Part shown: positions 55,107-55,621 of the stretch, in pieces
How the letters are laid out: the number at the start of each line of letters is the position of its first letter
Numbering within the stretch: the first letter of the stretch is position 1
Assembly (NCBI RefSeq): GCF_900110885.1
Contig: NZ_FOFJ01000027.1
Coordinates: 1 to 55,621 of the forward strand
Direction: 5' to 3'
Source: Azotobacter beijerinckii
GTDB taxonomy: Bacteria > Pseudomonadota > Gammaproteobacteria > Pseudomonadales > Pseudomonadaceae
Length of the DNA: 55,621 bases
The notes under the pieces: generated by a model
Seen by the model: the letters and a program-made list of their open reading frames with translations, nothing else
Database searches by the model: none
Told to the model about the DNA's origin: nothing
Made by a program: the position numbers and the translations under genes

Positions 55107-55621
55107 ATGGACAATTGGTTGGTGATCGATCTGGAAGCCACGACGGACGAGGGAGGCTGGCTGCTGGAAGACATGGAAATCGTCGAAATCGGTGCCACCC
55201 TGGTGGACAGGGACGGCCACGAACTGGATCACTTCCAGCGTTTCGTGCGACCGCAACGCCGTCCTTGCCTGACCGCTTTCTGCCGCGAACTCACCCACAT
55301 CGCCCAGGCCGATATCGACTCCGCCGCCCCGCTGCCCAGTGTCTGGAGCCAGTTCGAGCGCTGGCTCTCCTCCCATCGGCCGCGCCTGGCAGGCTGGGCA
55401 AGCTGGGGCGACTACGATCGCCAGCAACTGGAGCAGGAATGGCGCCGCCACGGCCTGAGCAGCAGCCTGGCGACGACGCCCCACCTCAACCTGAAACAGC
55501 GCTTCGCCGATACTCGCCAACTGAAACGTGCAGTCGGCCTGAAGACCGCCCTGCAGCTCGCCGGCCTGAGCTTTCAGGGTCACCCCTTTCAAGGTCTTTT
55601 ACTTTTCGAGGCCTTGATGAG
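55107..55621 (+). CDS. DEDD-type 3'-5' exonuclease, runs off the window and appears altered near its end
   Basis: A 171-residue visible part of an RNase T/ERI1-like exonuclease. Motif I is VIDLEATTDEGG with Asp8 and Glu10. The second-motif Asp lies in GWASWGDYDRQQLEQEW. The segment LNLKQRFADTRQLKRAVGLK leads to LQLAGLSFQG. In relatives this is followed at once by a H-R-x-x-D-D-A segment carrying the last catalytic His and Asp. Here the frame instead reads HPFQGLLLFEALM up to the edge. The loss begins at about 55575, near a CAGGGTCACCCC stretch. A truncation by an inserted element is one explanation; a divergent tail is another. The gene has a weak ribosome site (CCCAGGAG) 7 bases before ATG. 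Confidence 0.75.
   Translation, partial: MDNWLVIDLEATTDEGGWLLEDMEIVEIGATLVDRDGHELDHFQRFVRPQRRPCLTAFCRELTHIAQADIDSAAPLPSVWSQFERWLSSHRPRLAGWASWGDYDRQQLEQEWRRHGLSSSLATTPHLNLKQRFADTRQLKRAVGLKTALQLAGLSFQGHPFQGLLLFEALM

Overview
The window is about 55.6 kb of GC-rich pseudomonad-type DNA. The most likely source is Azotobacter. It carries an intact arsABCD phenolic-lipid operon, the genes that make the alkylresorcinols and alkylpyrones of Azotobacter cysts, beside core genes whose proteins closely resemble Pseudomonas proteins. This assignment rests on recognised families and on gene order recalled from Pseudomonas aeruginosa; no database search was run.

Left edge (1-1556): the 5' end of an ISAs1-type transposase gene runs off the window, followed by a small VOC-fold protein and a SAM methyltransferase.

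Phenolic-lipid region (1569-21499, all minus strand, read right to left): arsA (type I FAS-like megasynthase), arsB and arsC (tandem type III polyketide synthases) and arsD (dehydratase plus phosphopantetheinyl transferase). After 110 bases come an ABC ATPase, an FtsX/LolCE-type permease, a periplasmic LolA-like protein, an outer-membrane beta-barrel protein, a GT4 glycosyltransferase, a free-standing acyltransferase and a DUF2147 protein. ArsA and ArsD would build a long acyl chain, and ArsB and ArsC would condense it with malonyl-CoA. The downstream genes look like a trans-envelope lipid export and glycosylation module; that module is the main candidate for something undescribed. A 1.3-kb AT-rich, strand-asymmetric tract precedes arsA.

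Conserved block (22792-37866): ldcA, dnaQ, rnhA and a methyltransferase on the minus strand; then gloB, mltD, two family-5 solute-binding proteins, yejB/yejE/yejF-like transporter genes and fabI on the plus strand. The order matches my memory of the P. aeruginosa PA1818-PA1806 region.

Metabolic block (37993-55621): an NCS2 xanthine/uracil permease, an EamA exporter and a DUF599 membrane protein; then the TCA cluster sdhCDAB-sucAB-lpd-sucCD on the minus strand, divergent from gltA. The right end holds a YkgJ-type protein, a DUF486 membrane protein and an exonuclease gene that runs off the window and loses its family signature close to the edge.

No tRNA, rRNA or CRISPR array was seen. Start codons were chosen by family length, ribosome-binding sites and overlaps. 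Residue numbers refer to those starts.
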